From NCBI RefSeq assembly GCF_000428745.1, contig NZ_AUAN01000007.1:48514-112513 (forward strand): a DNA stretch of 64,000 bases, read 5' to 3'. The position numbers were made by a program, and so were the translations under genes. This document shows, piece by piece, positions 8,529 through 17,046 of the stretch. The DNA comes from Veillonella magna DSM 19857 (GTDB lineage: Bacteria > Bacillota > Negativicutes > Veillonellales > Veillonellaceae). The number at the start of each line of letters is the position of its first letter. The first letter of the stretch is position 1. The notes under the pieces are model-generated. The model was not told the origin of the DNA, did not search any database, and saw only the letters and a list, made by a program, of their open reading frames with translations.

Positions 8529-9848
8529 CTATGATTGACAAAAAACAGTAAGCTTACCGTGAGGCCCGGCCCAAGGCAAAGTAGCAAACTCTTCTTTGCG
8601 CAGCCAACACCATCCCTCCGGTAGCGTCGGTAACGCGTTTTTTCCTTTACCTTCACTCCGTACTTTACTGTCATCCACGACTTTATTGCTATCCGTCTCT
8701 TTTACTTCTGCTTGTATGGACTCTAATGTACCCTCATATACATCCATAATCCATCGGCGATGGGAGAATACGTGAACCAGCTCCGTTACTTTTTCTTCTT
8801 TAATTACCACAGATAGTCCCAGTGCCGCCAACTCAGACTGTATAGCAGCTACACCTTCTTCGTATACATGTCGTCGATCATAGGCATTCGGCTTTGGCAA
8901 TATCGCCGATGTACGGCGTTTACCTCCGGGTTTCTTTTTTACCTCAAACGCATCATTTGTAACTATATCCGAAAATAATATCTCTTCCTTGCGTGAGATA
9001 TGCTCATCATTTTTCTTTGGTTCCGGCAAGGGTGCCAACTCGACAGTAGGAAACTCCCACATAGATCGCAATAATCCCCGATTCGGGCGCCGATGCAACA
9101 AATAATATCCCTTATAGGAAAAAAGTCCCACCCAAAGTGGGATGGTAGGTACTTTTGTATTTTTTATTCGCACCGGTAAATCCTTTGCCGTACCTGCTGC
9201 CAACGCTCGGCACATATTTGCCAATGGACATACTTCACAACGCGGTACTTTCGGAATACATACAGAAGCACCAAAATCCATAAGCGCTTCATTAAAATCA
9301 CCGGGGCGATCATATGGCATCGTTTCCGACACTAAAGCTTCAATCTGTTTACGCCCGGCCGTTTTTAAAATATCATCGTGAATATCATACAGACGCGCAT
9401 AGACGCGTAACACATTACCGTCCACAGCCGGTTCCCGTTGATTAAACGCAATAGATAGTACTGCTCCCGCCGTATATGCGCCTACGCCGCGTAGACTTTC
9501 CATCGCTTTACGATCGCGCGGTACTTGACCGCCGTATTTATTCACGACTTCCTGTACCCCAAGTCTTAAGTTGCGCGCTCGTGAATAATAGCCCAGTCCC
9601 TGCCAAGCACGAACCACCGTATCTTCATCGGCAGCCGCTAAATCTTCCATTGTCGGAAATTGCCGCATCCACTGCTCGTAGTATGGTCGCATCGCTTCGA
9701 TACGAGTTTGCTGTGACATAATTTCCGATACCCAAATACGATAAGGGTCTTTACTTTCCCGCCAAGGCAGAGCCCGCTTGTGTACGTCATACCACGCGAG
9801 TAACTGTAATGTCCACGCCGGTATATTAACTTCATTTTTATTATTCAT
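8529..9848 (-). CDS. mutY: A/G-specific adenine DNA glycosylase
   Basis: About 439 residues. It removes adenine mispaired with 8-oxoguanine (base excision repair). Visible features: SEIMSQQTRIEA with the catalytic Glu, the helix-hairpin-helix LRGVGAYTAGAVLS, VDGNVLRVYARL with the catalytic Asp, and a [4Fe-4S] motif C-x6-C-x2-C-x5-C (CIPKVPRCEVCPLANMC). The C-terminal MutT-like domain (from about residue 245) contains a long insertion and is less conserved. The ATG at 9848 is preferred because GAGGGG lies 6 bases upstream. It overlaps the end of the Nudix gene by 8 bp, so the two are co-translated. They form an oxidised-guanine defence pair. Confidence 0.95.
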   Translation of the reverse strand: MNNKNEVNIPAWTLQLLAWYDVHKRALPWRESKDPYRIWVSEIMSQQTRIEAMRPYYEQWMRQFPTMEDLAAADEDTVVRAWQGLGYYSRARNLRLGVQEVVNKYGGQVPRDRKAMESLRGVGAYTAGAVLSIAFNQREPAVDGNVLRVYARLYDIHDDILKTAGRKQIEALVSETMPYDRPGDFNEALMDFGASVCIPKVPRCEVCPLANMCRALAAGTAKDLPVRIKNTKVPTIPLWVGLFSYKGYYLLHRRPNRGLLRSMWEFPTVELAPLPEPKKNDEHISRKEEILFSDIVTNDAFEVKKKPGGKRRTSAILPKPNAYDRRHVYEEGVAAIQSELAALGLSVVIKEEKVTELVHVFSHRRWIMDVYEGTLESIQAEVKETDSNKVVDDSKVRSEGKGKNALPTLPEGWCWLRKEEFATLPWAGPHGKLTVFCQS

Positions 9849-10377
9849 GGGAATACCCCTCATAAATCCATTCTTTACAGAGCACTTCATCCTCTAATTC
9901 AGCAATAGTTTCTACCGGTTGTAACCACATATGCTCTACTGCTTCATTATCATCGGCAAATGTAATAACGCCTTTCAGCCGATATCCCTTAAAAAGTTCC
10001 GGCAGCCAAACTCTGTCGCCTTTCCACATAGATTCATACGGAATATCCTGTATCGCAAACCATTGTGGTTCCATTTCTTCCGACATAAGCGGCAGTCCCT
10101 CATACTGAGAAATCATATATACATAACCGATATGAGTAAGCTCCGGTGCAGCAGGAAAAACAAAATTAAAAAGCGCTACTGCCTCCAAATGATTTGGATC
10201 CGCTACCAACGATACCTCCTCAAATAATTCTCGCACCATACAATCGCGAAATATTTCACCATCTTGTACCTTACCGCCAAATCCATTATACTTATCTGCA
10301 CCGAAGCCACGTCTCTTGCGCCCCAGCAATATATTTCCATTCCCATCAACGGGAAATCCTAATGTCGTTGGTTTCAT
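9841..10377 (-). CDS. Nudix hydrolase, MTH1/8-oxo-dGTPase-like
   Basis: A 178-residue protein. The ATG at 10377 follows GGAGGAACA. Earlier in-frame starts would run into the divergent promoter region. The Nudix box is intact (GGKVQDGEIFRDCMVRELFE, then EVSL). The surroundings (NGFGGKVQ, FNFVFPAAPELTHIGYVY, MEPQWFAIQDIPYESMWKGD) match the eukaryote-like NUDT1/MTH1 branch that hydrolyses 8-oxo-dGTP and related oxidised nucleotides. It is first in an operon with mutY, with 8 bp overlap, which supports a role in nucleotide-pool sanitation. Confidence 0.88.
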   Translation of the reverse strand: MKPTTLGFPVDGNGNILLGRKRRGFGADKYNGFGGKVQDGEIFRDCMVRELFEEVSLVADPNHLEAVALFNFVFPAAPELTHIGYVYMISQYEGLPLMSEEMEPQWFAIQDIPYESMWKGDRVWLPELFKGYRLKGVITFADDNEAVEHMWLQPVETIAELEDEVLCKEWIYEGYSHE

Positions 10378-10486
10378 TGTTCCTCCATTATTCTTCGTTA
10401 CGTTATTCATTGTAATTTTATATATATTATAACAATACTGCCAAAATCTACCAACATATGATAGTATAGTATCAGTGAGGTGTATT

Positions 10487-11254
10487 ATGAATAATCCATT
10501 ACTGTTTAATATTGCCATGGGGCGTACCAAACCAGAAAATATCCGCCACAAAGACGCCGATTGTCCCTTTTGCCATCCGGAACAGTTGACGGATATTTTA
10601 GCACAGGACGGCTCCATCATATGGCTCATGAATAAATATCCCGTATTGGAACGGACTTGGCAAACAGTTATCATTGAAGGCGATGACTGTCACAGCGAAT
10701 ACTCGCGCTTTCCCTTGGATAAGGCCGAACACGTCTTGTCCTTTTCGTTGGAAAAATGGCAAGAAACTATGGCGCGACCGGAATTTACTTCCGTTCTGTA
10801 CTTTAAAAATTACGGGCCCATGTCGGGTGGCTCCATCCGTCATCCCCACAGCCAAATCGTCGGTCTTTACGACTACGATTATCGCGAGGACATAAAAGAA
10901 TATCATCTTGATGGCTGGACCGTAGGCGAAACCGATGCTTATCGTATTACTATTTCCGATAAACCCATTATCGGCTTTTTCGAATTCAACATTCAGTTCG
11001 ATTCGCATTGCCATCGACGAGTACTAGCACTCCGCATTCAACAAATCTTACGATATTTGTTGGGAGATTTTTCACGGTATGCTGCGTCATACAACTTATT
11101 CTTTTACGACCTTCACACCTCGCATTACTATGTAAAAATCGTACCGCGCTATTTAACGTCACCACTGTATGTCGGTTATCGTATCAGCCAAGTAGGTAAT
11201 AACGAACGCATCCACTCTATGCTGGACGAACTGCGCGCAGCCATAAAGAATTGA
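10487..11254 (+). CDS. GalT/HIT-superfamily protein (DUF4931-like)
   Basis: A 255-residue protein. The ATG at 10487 follows GTGAGGTG. It has a CPFC zinc-type pair (DADCPFCHPEQ) near residue 25 and the HIT-like core GGSIRHPHSQIVGLYDY near residue 120, as in galactose-1-phosphate uridylyltransferase-like nucleotidyltransferases or hydrolases. The late part (HRRVLALRIQQILRYLLGDF, YYVKIVPRY) also fits this family. No sugar-metabolism genes are nearby. It starts a plus-strand run with a metallophosphoesterase and a small unknown gene. The substrate is unknown. Confidence 0.75.
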   Translation: MNNPLLFNIAMGRTKPENIRHKDADCPFCHPEQLTDILAQDGSIIWLMNKYPVLERTWQTVIIEGDDCHSEYSRFPLDKAEHVLSFSLEKWQETMARPEFTSVLYFKNYGPMSGGSIRHPHSQIVGLYDYDYREDIKEYHLDGWTVGETDAYRITISDKPIIGFFEFNIQFDSHCHRRVLALRIQQILRYLLGDFSRYAASYNLFFYDLHTSHYYVKIVPRYLTSPLYVGYRISQVGNNERIHSMLDELRAAIKN

Positions 11255-11314
11255 GTATCTGTTTGCGTCATACATAATTAGTAACATATACTCGCTGATG
11301 AAAAGGAGTTTTTT

Positions 11315-12064
11315 ATGAAAATTTTCGCCATTGGCGATTTGCATTTATCCGGTACACCACCACAAAAACCTATGGACGTCTTCGGTGAACACTGGCATAA
11401 TCATTGGGAAAAGATTCGTACCCACTGGCAACAATCCGTCACTGATGACGACATTGTATTTATCGTCGGCGACACATCGTGGGCCATGCGTCTTGACGCC
11501 GCTTTGGAAGATCTTCAATCTATCATGACCTTGCCCGGACAAAAATATATCATCCGCGGCAACCACGACTATTGGTGGACCGGTGTAAGTAAAATGACCA
11601 AAGTCACCGATGGTGGGTTGACTTTCTTACAAGGCCACGGACTTGCCGTACCGGCATCCTTAACGCCTCAATCAGCCGTGCTTCTTGCTTTTGGCGGAAC
11701 CCGAGGCTATTTATGTCCTAACGATGGCGGCTTCACTCCGGACACAGACGACAGCATCTATGCCCGTGAACTGCTTCGCACGGAAGCTGCTTTAAAGGAA
11801 ATGGATGCAGCTATAACAAAGCTATCGGCAACAACCGATGCTCCGCCACTACGGATATTGTTACTGCATTATCCACCGTTTAACGATAAAAATGAAGCCA
11901 GCGGATTTACAGAGCTAATGGAGCGCTATCACGTAGACCACTGTATTTTCGGACATCTCCACGACAGCCTTTCTTTTTCTCGTATTCCCGAATCGGCCGG
12001 TCACACGCGGCTCCATTTAGTATCTGCGGACTACATGAATTTTTCATTAAAACAGATTTTATAA
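11315..12064 (+). CDS. cytoplasmic metallophosphoesterase
   Basis: A 249-residue calcineurin-like phosphoesterase without signal or membrane segment. Motifs: FAIGDLHLSG (block I), VGDTSWAM (II), RGNHDYWW (III), LLHYPPFND (IV) and FGHLHDSL (V). The start follows AAAAGGAG. It lies 60 bp after the GalT-like gene and 48 bp before the small gene at 12113. An operon is likely. The substrate is unknown. Confidence 0.9.
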   Translation: MKIFAIGDLHLSGTPPQKPMDVFGEHWHNHWEKIRTHWQQSVTDDDIVFIVGDTSWAMRLDAALEDLQSIMTLPGQKYIIRGNHDYWWTGVSKMTKVTDGGLTFLQGHGLAVPASLTPQSAVLLAFGGTRGYLCPNDGGFTPDTDDSIYARELLRTEAALKEMDAAITKLSATTDAPPLRILLLHYPPFNDKNEASGFTELMERYHVDHCIFGHLHDSLSFSRIPESAGHTRLHLVSADYMNFSLKQIL

Positions 12065-12112
12065 AACAACGATTACAAAATAAATTCTATACATTAATTA
12101 ATAGGAGAGACT

Positions 12113-12343
12113 ATGAGTCGCATTCACAAAGAGCATCTACAGGCCGGCTACATTTTCGGTGATCCGACCAACGAAGAATATATTTATCTACCCGCCGGCG
12201 AGGTGGGTACTGACGCACCTATGTGCGTCATCGAGCGCGGTTCCTCCCGTGAAGATATTTCTTTAGATGAGGCAGCGCACTTAATTGATACACTTACCTT
12301 GAAAGCCTGTCAACATCCTACGTTAGGAAGACGCTCCTTTTAG
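12113..12343 (+). CDS. small conserved-looking hypothetical protein
   Basis: A 76-residue protein preceded by a good ribosome binding site (AATAGGAGAGACT). No recognised domain, signal peptide or membrane segment. The sequence is acidic and well mixed (IERGSSREDISLDEAAHLID), which argues for a real soluble protein. It is the last gene of the plus-strand run, with a very strong terminator 28 bp later. Confidence 0.6.
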   Translation: MSRIHKEHLQAGYIFGDPTNEEYIYLPAGEVGTDAPMCVIERGSSREDISLDEAAHLIDTLTLKACQHPTLGRRSF

Positions 12344-12370
12344 AAAATAATCATACACAATTCTTCTATA

Positions 12371-12424
12371 AAAATATGCCGCGTAAACGACACATAGCAT
12401 TCTGTCGTTTACGCGGCATATTTT
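12371..12424. terminator. strong bidirectional terminator
   Basis: A 22-bp perfect inverted repeat (core ATGCCGCGTAAACGACA and its complement) with a 10-base loop and A/T tracts on both sides. It separates the plus-strand run from the convergent DUF445 operon. Its right edge overlaps the stop codon of the DUF445 gene. Confidence 0.9.
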
Positions 12425-13706
12425 ATATTCCCAGGCTATGTACTATCGGCTCATACACGATATGTAAAAACCCCCAAACACCAAGCCCGCACGCAGCGCC
12501 CACCAAGGCACCGTTAATACGTATCCAGCTTAAATCATCCTCCACCTTCGACTCGATAAAATAAATAAATCGCTCCGTAGACAACCCCTTCAATACCTGT
12601 CGCACTATAACGCCAATAAGCGCATGCCCCTGGTAAAGCACATATTCTGCCAAACGATGACAAGCAGCTTCCAATTGCTTTCTAATCTGAGGACGAGAAC
12701 CATAGACTTTCCATAATTCCTGTAAGGATTGCTCCAATACTGCCGCCGGAGTTTCTTTAGTAACCAGTTCATCCACATAAGGGCAAACGTAGGTGAGAAT
12801 AACTTGCTCCCAATTTTCTTCCGCAATCCATTGTCGGAAGGTTTTATCAATGGTGCCTGTAACTGTGCTGTTATACGCCATAGTTTCTATCGGTATCACC
12901 CACTGTTGCATCCAAACCAACCGTTCCCGACTGCCCGGTTGCTTCCATCGTTCTAATAAACGATGTAATTCATGTAGCAAAGAAACAGCCATATCTCGCG
13001 CATTAATAATGTCTGTTGCCTCTGACAAACCAATAATAAGTGCCTTCCACAAATCATCTTTCTTCTTTTGTATTTCCTCATCAATAAGATTGGTCACCCA
13101 TTGAATAACACCGGGCCTGTCTAACTGCTGTTGTAATTCATCAAGCCATTTTATAATAATTGCTTCATGTCTATTTTCTCTGCACACCGCAAGCAACCAT
13201 TGTTGTAGCGGTCCGACAATCGACTGCTGCTCTAATATACTGCGCAATTTTCCACCGCCCCATTTGGCCCATTCAGCTTGCGTACGCTGCTGCCAAAGTT
13301 GTAAGAGCCCTATCTGCAGCAATGATTGTAATTGCGCTCGTCCCTTAGTTCCGGTAATATATCGATCCAATAACGGCATAAACCGTACTGTTGCCAATGC
13401 CATCTTACAACGTTCTAAGGTAAGTAATTTTGTATCCGCCAGTTGAGCAATTCCTTCAATAAGCCTATCTTTATTACGCGGAATCAATTCCGTATGATAC
13501 GGTACTCCCAACGGTTTTCTGAATAAAGCCGTAACAGCAAACCAATCGGCTACGCTGCCGATAAGTGCCGACTGTACTACCCAGTACAAGGCTTCATACC
13601 AAACAGCGGTCGTATAGAATTGTCCGATAAAAACAAACGTGTATAGCACTGCCGACACCAATAATACTCTGTCGGCCCAGCGTCGTCTCACGCCTTTGGT
13701 ATTCAT
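12423..13706 (-). CDS. DUF445 family membrane protein (second of pair)
   Basis: A 427-residue protein. N-terminal hydrophobic helices (VLLVSAVLYTFVFIGQFYT and ALIGSVADWFAVTALFRKP) carry the DUF445 signature ADWFAVTALF. A long amphipathic middle region follows, and a C-terminal segment (DDLSWIRINGALVGAACGLG) that repeats the family motif IRINGxLVGAxxG. The family function is unknown; related proteins sit at the cell envelope. The start overlaps the previous gene's stop (ATGA), so the two paralogues are coupled. Confidence 0.85.
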   Translation of the reverse strand: MNTKGVRRRWADRVLLVSAVLYTFVFIGQFYTTAVWYEALYWVVQSALIGSVADWFAVTALFRKPLGVPYHTELIPRNKDRLIEGIAQLADTKLLTLERCKMALATVRFMPLLDRYITGTKGRAQLQSLLQIGLLQLWQQRTQAEWAKWGGGKLRSILEQQSIVGPLQQWLLAVCRENRHEAIIIKWLDELQQQLDRPGVIQWVTNLIDEEIQKKKDDLWKALIIGLSEATDIINARDMAVSLLHELHRLLERWKQPGSRERLVWMQQWVIPIETMAYNSTVTGTIDKTFRQWIAEENWEQVILTYVCPYVDELVTKETPAAVLEQSLQELWKVYGSRPQIRKQLEAACHRLAEYVLYQGHALIGVIVRQVLKGLSTERFIYFIESKVEDDLSWIRINGALVGAACGLGVWGFLHIVYEPIVHSLGI

Positions 13707-14938
13707 ACAAACAAACTCCTTCGTATCACTTCCGCCACCATATAAAATACTCCGCCTAACATGGCCCCTACCAACGAACCATTAATGCGAATCATCTGCA
13801 AATCATAATCCAGTTTATCCCGCACAAGAGTAGCAAGTTTTTCCGGTGCATACGCAGACATTTCTTTTACCACTGCCGTATCCACAAATCGACGCACCCG
13901 TCGTAACCACGGCACCATACTTACCAATACAACCCGTTCCACCGCTGCCAAGCGTATCTCATCTGTTAATAACGCTTCCGCATACTCTATAATTTTTATT
14001 TCCGCCATAGCCCAAAGTGACTGACTTGATGTAATCATATCTTCGGCTGTTAATTCCTCCAGCCGATTGATAACCCAATGATCCTTTTTAGACTCTATAT
14101 ATGCTTGCCATGTCGAGTTATGCGATAGCTCATTAACCACGCCGATAGCTTTGGCATACACATATTGTCCCAGCGGCGATGCTAAGGATTCCTGTGATGC
14201 CAAATACGCCGCACCTTTTCGCTGGATTAAATCCGTAATATGTTCCGGTGACACGCTGTCGCCTCCAAAAGCCAATGCGACCTCACGCCAAAAAGAATCT
14301 TCTGCATAACGATTCATCATAGCTGCTACTACGCTGGCAATATATGGCCGCAACCCATTGGCCTGTATCAATTGTCTAAGCAAGCGATTTATGTAAAGCC
14401 ATAATACGGAAGCCGTCTGTGGCTTCAAAAGGCTCTGACAAAAATGAATTAAAAACGGAGTCACCTGCCAATGAGTGACTCCCCTCATGGCCGTCCGGCG
14501 CAGTTCTTGCCATAATGGTTCCAATTCGACTGTATCTGCCACCCGTTTGCACATACTAAACAGCATTTTCTTCCAGTGCATCCTGCCTTCATCACTCAAG
14601 AAATATACTATTATGCGCCGCACCGCATGTTCACGTTTAATAATACGATACATATGCGGCACTCGTAATAGTTCATCCACCATCATCACCCGAGCCATTT
14701 CGATAAGGCGTCCTTTGCTACGCGAAATTAATGCGGTCTTATATTTGATTCCCAACGGTCTCTCAAAAAGAGCGGTTACTGCATACCAATCGGCCAATCC
14801 CCCGATCATAGCCGCCCCGAATACATGCATCAAAAAAGCAAAAAACGGATGCGCCCGGAAAGGATATACGCCAAGAAAACCTATAGCCATTGCAATTAAT
14901 AGTAAGGTAGCATACTGTCGCCTATGTTGTTTTACCAT
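13703..14938 (-). CDS. DUF445 family membrane protein (first of pair)
   Basis: About 411 residues from the ATG at 14938, which follows GGAAGGAAG. N-terminal helices include GLADWYAVTALFERPLGIKY, the family signature. The C-terminal hallmark is IRINGSLVGAMLGG. It is paralogous to the following gene and overlaps it by 4 bp. Two adjacent DUF445 copies suggest a heteromeric envelope complex, which is inference only. Confidence 0.85.
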   Translation of the reverse strand: MVKQHRRQYATLLLIAMAIGFLGVYPFRAHPFFAFLMHVFGAAMIGGLADWYAVTALFERPLGIKYKTALISRSKGRLIEMARVMMVDELLRVPHMYRIIKREHAVRRIIVYFLSDEGRMHWKKMLFSMCKRVADTVELEPLWQELRRTAMRGVTHWQVTPFLIHFCQSLLKPQTASVLWLYINRLLRQLIQANGLRPYIASVVAAMMNRYAEDSFWREVALAFGGDSVSPEHITDLIQRKGAAYLASQESLASPLGQYVYAKAIGVVNELSHNSTWQAYIESKKDHWVINRLEELTAEDMITSSQSLWAMAEIKIIEYAEALLTDEIRLAAVERVVLVSMVPWLRRVRRFVDTAVVKEMSAYAPEKLATLVRDKLDYDLQMIRINGSLVGAMLGGVFYMVAEVIRRSLFV

Positions 14939-14982
14939 CGTTCTTCCTTCCGTCAGTAGCTGCGATTGGCATCGATACTGAC

Positions 14983-15672
14983 TCATAGCGTTGTCATATC
15001 GCCGTCTTTGTCCGGAATCCATAAAGGCATATCCTCATACAAAGCCTTAAAATATAAAGACGGTTTCCATTTTGGACCATTGGCATGCATGGGCACGAAA
15101 AGCTGTTTCACCTTAGCCACATGTAAAAACTCAATAGGCCCCCACTCGCGGGCTGCTTCGAGACGGGCATCTACCGGAAACATAACCACATCGGCTTGCA
15201 TACCACGCACCCGTTCAAATTCCTGCACTGCATAGTTCCGAGCAAATCGATTATTTTCATCAGTATCACCTAACCAATGCCACCAATTCAAATCGCCTGC
15301 GTGAAACACCGTATATTCTCCATTGTTTACTAAGAAGGAGCCACCTTCATCAGTGGAACCATACATGGTCACCATTACCTGTCCCAGTAAAACAACGTTA
15401 CCTACATCCATAACCGTAGTGCGATTCTTAGGCATCCCTTCATGAGGTACATCTCGATGCACAATATATCGTGTCGTTTCACCATCATCAAAATCCAAAA
15501 TAGCCGGTACATAATGATCGCCGTGCCAATGACTGACAAAAAACCAAAGTTCCCGACCCTTTTGAGCAAACCATTCTACAATACCGGCCGGATCCTTATA
15601 ATAATCGAATACATATACGCGGTTGCCATCATCCCAAGCAAATCCACTGTGATTTAAATAATATAATTTCAT
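14983..15672 (-). CDS. MBL-fold metallo-hydrolase
   Basis: About 229 residues. The HxHxDH metal motif is visible as SHWHGDHYVP near residue 50. Further ligands are likely at FHAGDLNWWHW (about residue 115) and FVPMHANGP (near 208). The family includes phosphodiesterases, nucleases and lactonases, and the substrate is not evident. Two in-frame ATGs lie six bases apart; the inner one (15672) has better spacing from AAGG. It is followed after 44 bp by the DUF445 pair and is probably co-transcribed. Confidence 0.85.
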   Translation of the reverse strand: MKLYYLNHSGFAWDDGNRVYVFDYYKDPAGIVEWFAQKGRELWFFVSHWHGDHYVPAILDFDDGETTRYIVHRDVPHEGMPKNRTTVMDVGNVVLLGQVMVTMYGSTDEGGSFLVNNGEYTVFHAGDLNWWHWLGDTDENNRFARNYAVQEFERVRGMQADVVMFPVDARLEAAREWGPIEFLHVAKVKQLFVPMHANGPKWKPSLYFKALYEDMPLWIPDKDGDMTTL

Positions 15673-15858
15673 AGCCATCCATCCTTAACCATAATGTTAT
15701 TTTGATTTTATTGTGAAAGCATTGTCTTTCCTATTAATCGTCTGTCATTGCACACTTATCGATGACAGTTCACTTTTGCATTTTATGTAAACCTACTGTT
15801 TCAAATGATAATTTTATTAATTACAACTATATTATACCACTTACCTATGTAAAATAAA

Positions 15859-15896
15859 AACTCCGCTATATCGCGAGTACGCCATATAGCGGAGTT
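15859..15896 (-). terminator. terminator after pta
   Basis: A 13-bp stem (AACTCCGCTATAT with its complement) and 12-base loop, with a T-rich run on the minus-strand 3' side (TTTTTATTTTA). It lies 62 bp past the pta stop. Confidence 0.8.
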
Positions 15897-15957
15897 CTTC
15901 ATGGCCCAATCTCAAAGATAATCATTGTTAAATTAGAGCCAACATATGCAATTATAA

Positions 15958-16959
15958 TTAGTCGATGCTTTCAGCGGCAGCAATAGCAGCTACGTCAACA
16001 ACATCCTGTGCGAAGCAACCGCGGGACAAGTCATGTACCGGTTTAGCCAAACCTTGAATCAATGGGCCAAGAGCCGTAGCACCGGCAAAGCGCTGTACCA
16101 ACTTGTAACCAATGTTAGCCGCCTGTAAATCCGGGAAGATAAGAATATTAGCACGACCGGCTACTTTGCTATCCGGAGCTTTACGGGATGCCACGGACGG
16201 TTCAATGGAAGCATCCAACTGAAGTTCGCCATCGAAATCAAAATCAACATTGCGGCCCTTCAAGATATTAACAGCTTCTACAACTTTATCTACTTCCGGA
16301 GAAGAAGCGGATCCCTTTGTAGAGAAAGAGAGGAATGCCACGCGCGGATCGGCCATACCGGCTACTTTGCGAGCTTTTTCTACTGCAGATGTAGCAATAT
16401 CGGCAAGCTGTTCGGACGTCGGGTTCGGGATAACGCCGCAGTCTGAGAATACGAGCATACCATTATCACCATACTGCTTAGCATCGGTGAACAAGAACAT
16501 AGAGCTGGAAACAGTTTTAAGACCCGGTTTGGTTCCCACTACCTGCAAAGCGGCACGTAATACGTTAGCTGTCGGGCTAGCAGAGCCGGCTACCATGCCG
16601 TCAACTACGCCCAGACGAACAAGCATAGCGCCGAAGAAGAGGCAATCGCCAAGCATTGTTGCTTTTGCTTTTTCCTGAGTCATACCTTTTTTAGCGCGTA
16701 ATTCAACGAAAGTATCTACCATTTCCCCAAGACGATCATACGTTTCCGGATTGATAATTTCCGCACCTTCTACGGAGAAACCGGCTTCTTTGGCAGCTGC
16801 TTTGATTTCGTCCGGATTACCTACCAATACCGGTGTTACGAAACCTTCTTTGACGATGGTCTGCGTAGCTTCCAATACACGTACATCTTTATATTCCGGC
16901 AATACAATTTTTTTGCCTAACGGTTTTACCTGTGCTTTTAAGTTCTGTACTAAATCCAC
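15958..16959 (-). CDS. pta: phosphate acetyltransferase
   Basis: 333 residues. It interconverts acetyl-CoA and acetyl phosphate, giving ATP by substrate-level phosphorylation together with acetate kinase (not in this window). The GTG at 16959 is chosen because AAGGAGG lies at normal spacing and the length then matches the short Pta class. Family segments: KKIVLPEYKDVRVLEA, DGMVAGSASPTANVLRAALQ, GMLVFSDCGVIPNPTSEQLA and GRANILIFPDLQAANIGYKL. The N-terminal regulatory domains of long Pta are absent. The gene is monocistronic. Confidence 0.95.
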   Translation of the reverse strand: MDLVQNLKAQVKPLGKKIVLPEYKDVRVLEATQTIVKEGFVTPVLVGNPDEIKAAAKEAGFSVEGAEIINPETYDRLGEMVDTFVELRAKKGMTQEKAKATMLGDCLFFGAMLVRLGVVDGMVAGSASPTANVLRAALQVVGTKPGLKTVSSSMFLFTDAKQYGDNGMLVFSDCGVIPNPTSEQLADIATSAVEKARKVAGMADPRVAFLSFSTKGSASSPEVDKVVEAVNILKGRNVDFDFDGELQLDASIEPSVASRKAPDSKVAGRANILIFPDLQAANIGYKLVQRFAGATALGPLIQGLAKPVHDLSRGCFAQDVVDVAAIAAAESID

Positions 16960-17014
16960 GTTATCTTCCTCCTTATGATGAGCGACATTCAAAACGTTCG
17001 CTTGTAACGCCTCT

Positions 17015-17043
17015 ATTATACCAAATATGCAAGAGAGATTAAA
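17015..17043 (-). promoter_or_regulatory. probable pta promoter
   Basis: On the minus strand, TATAAT (17015-17020) with TTTAAT (17038-17043) 17 bases upstream. The -10 is perfect and the -35 is weak. Confidence 0.5.
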
Positions 17044-17046
17044 GGT

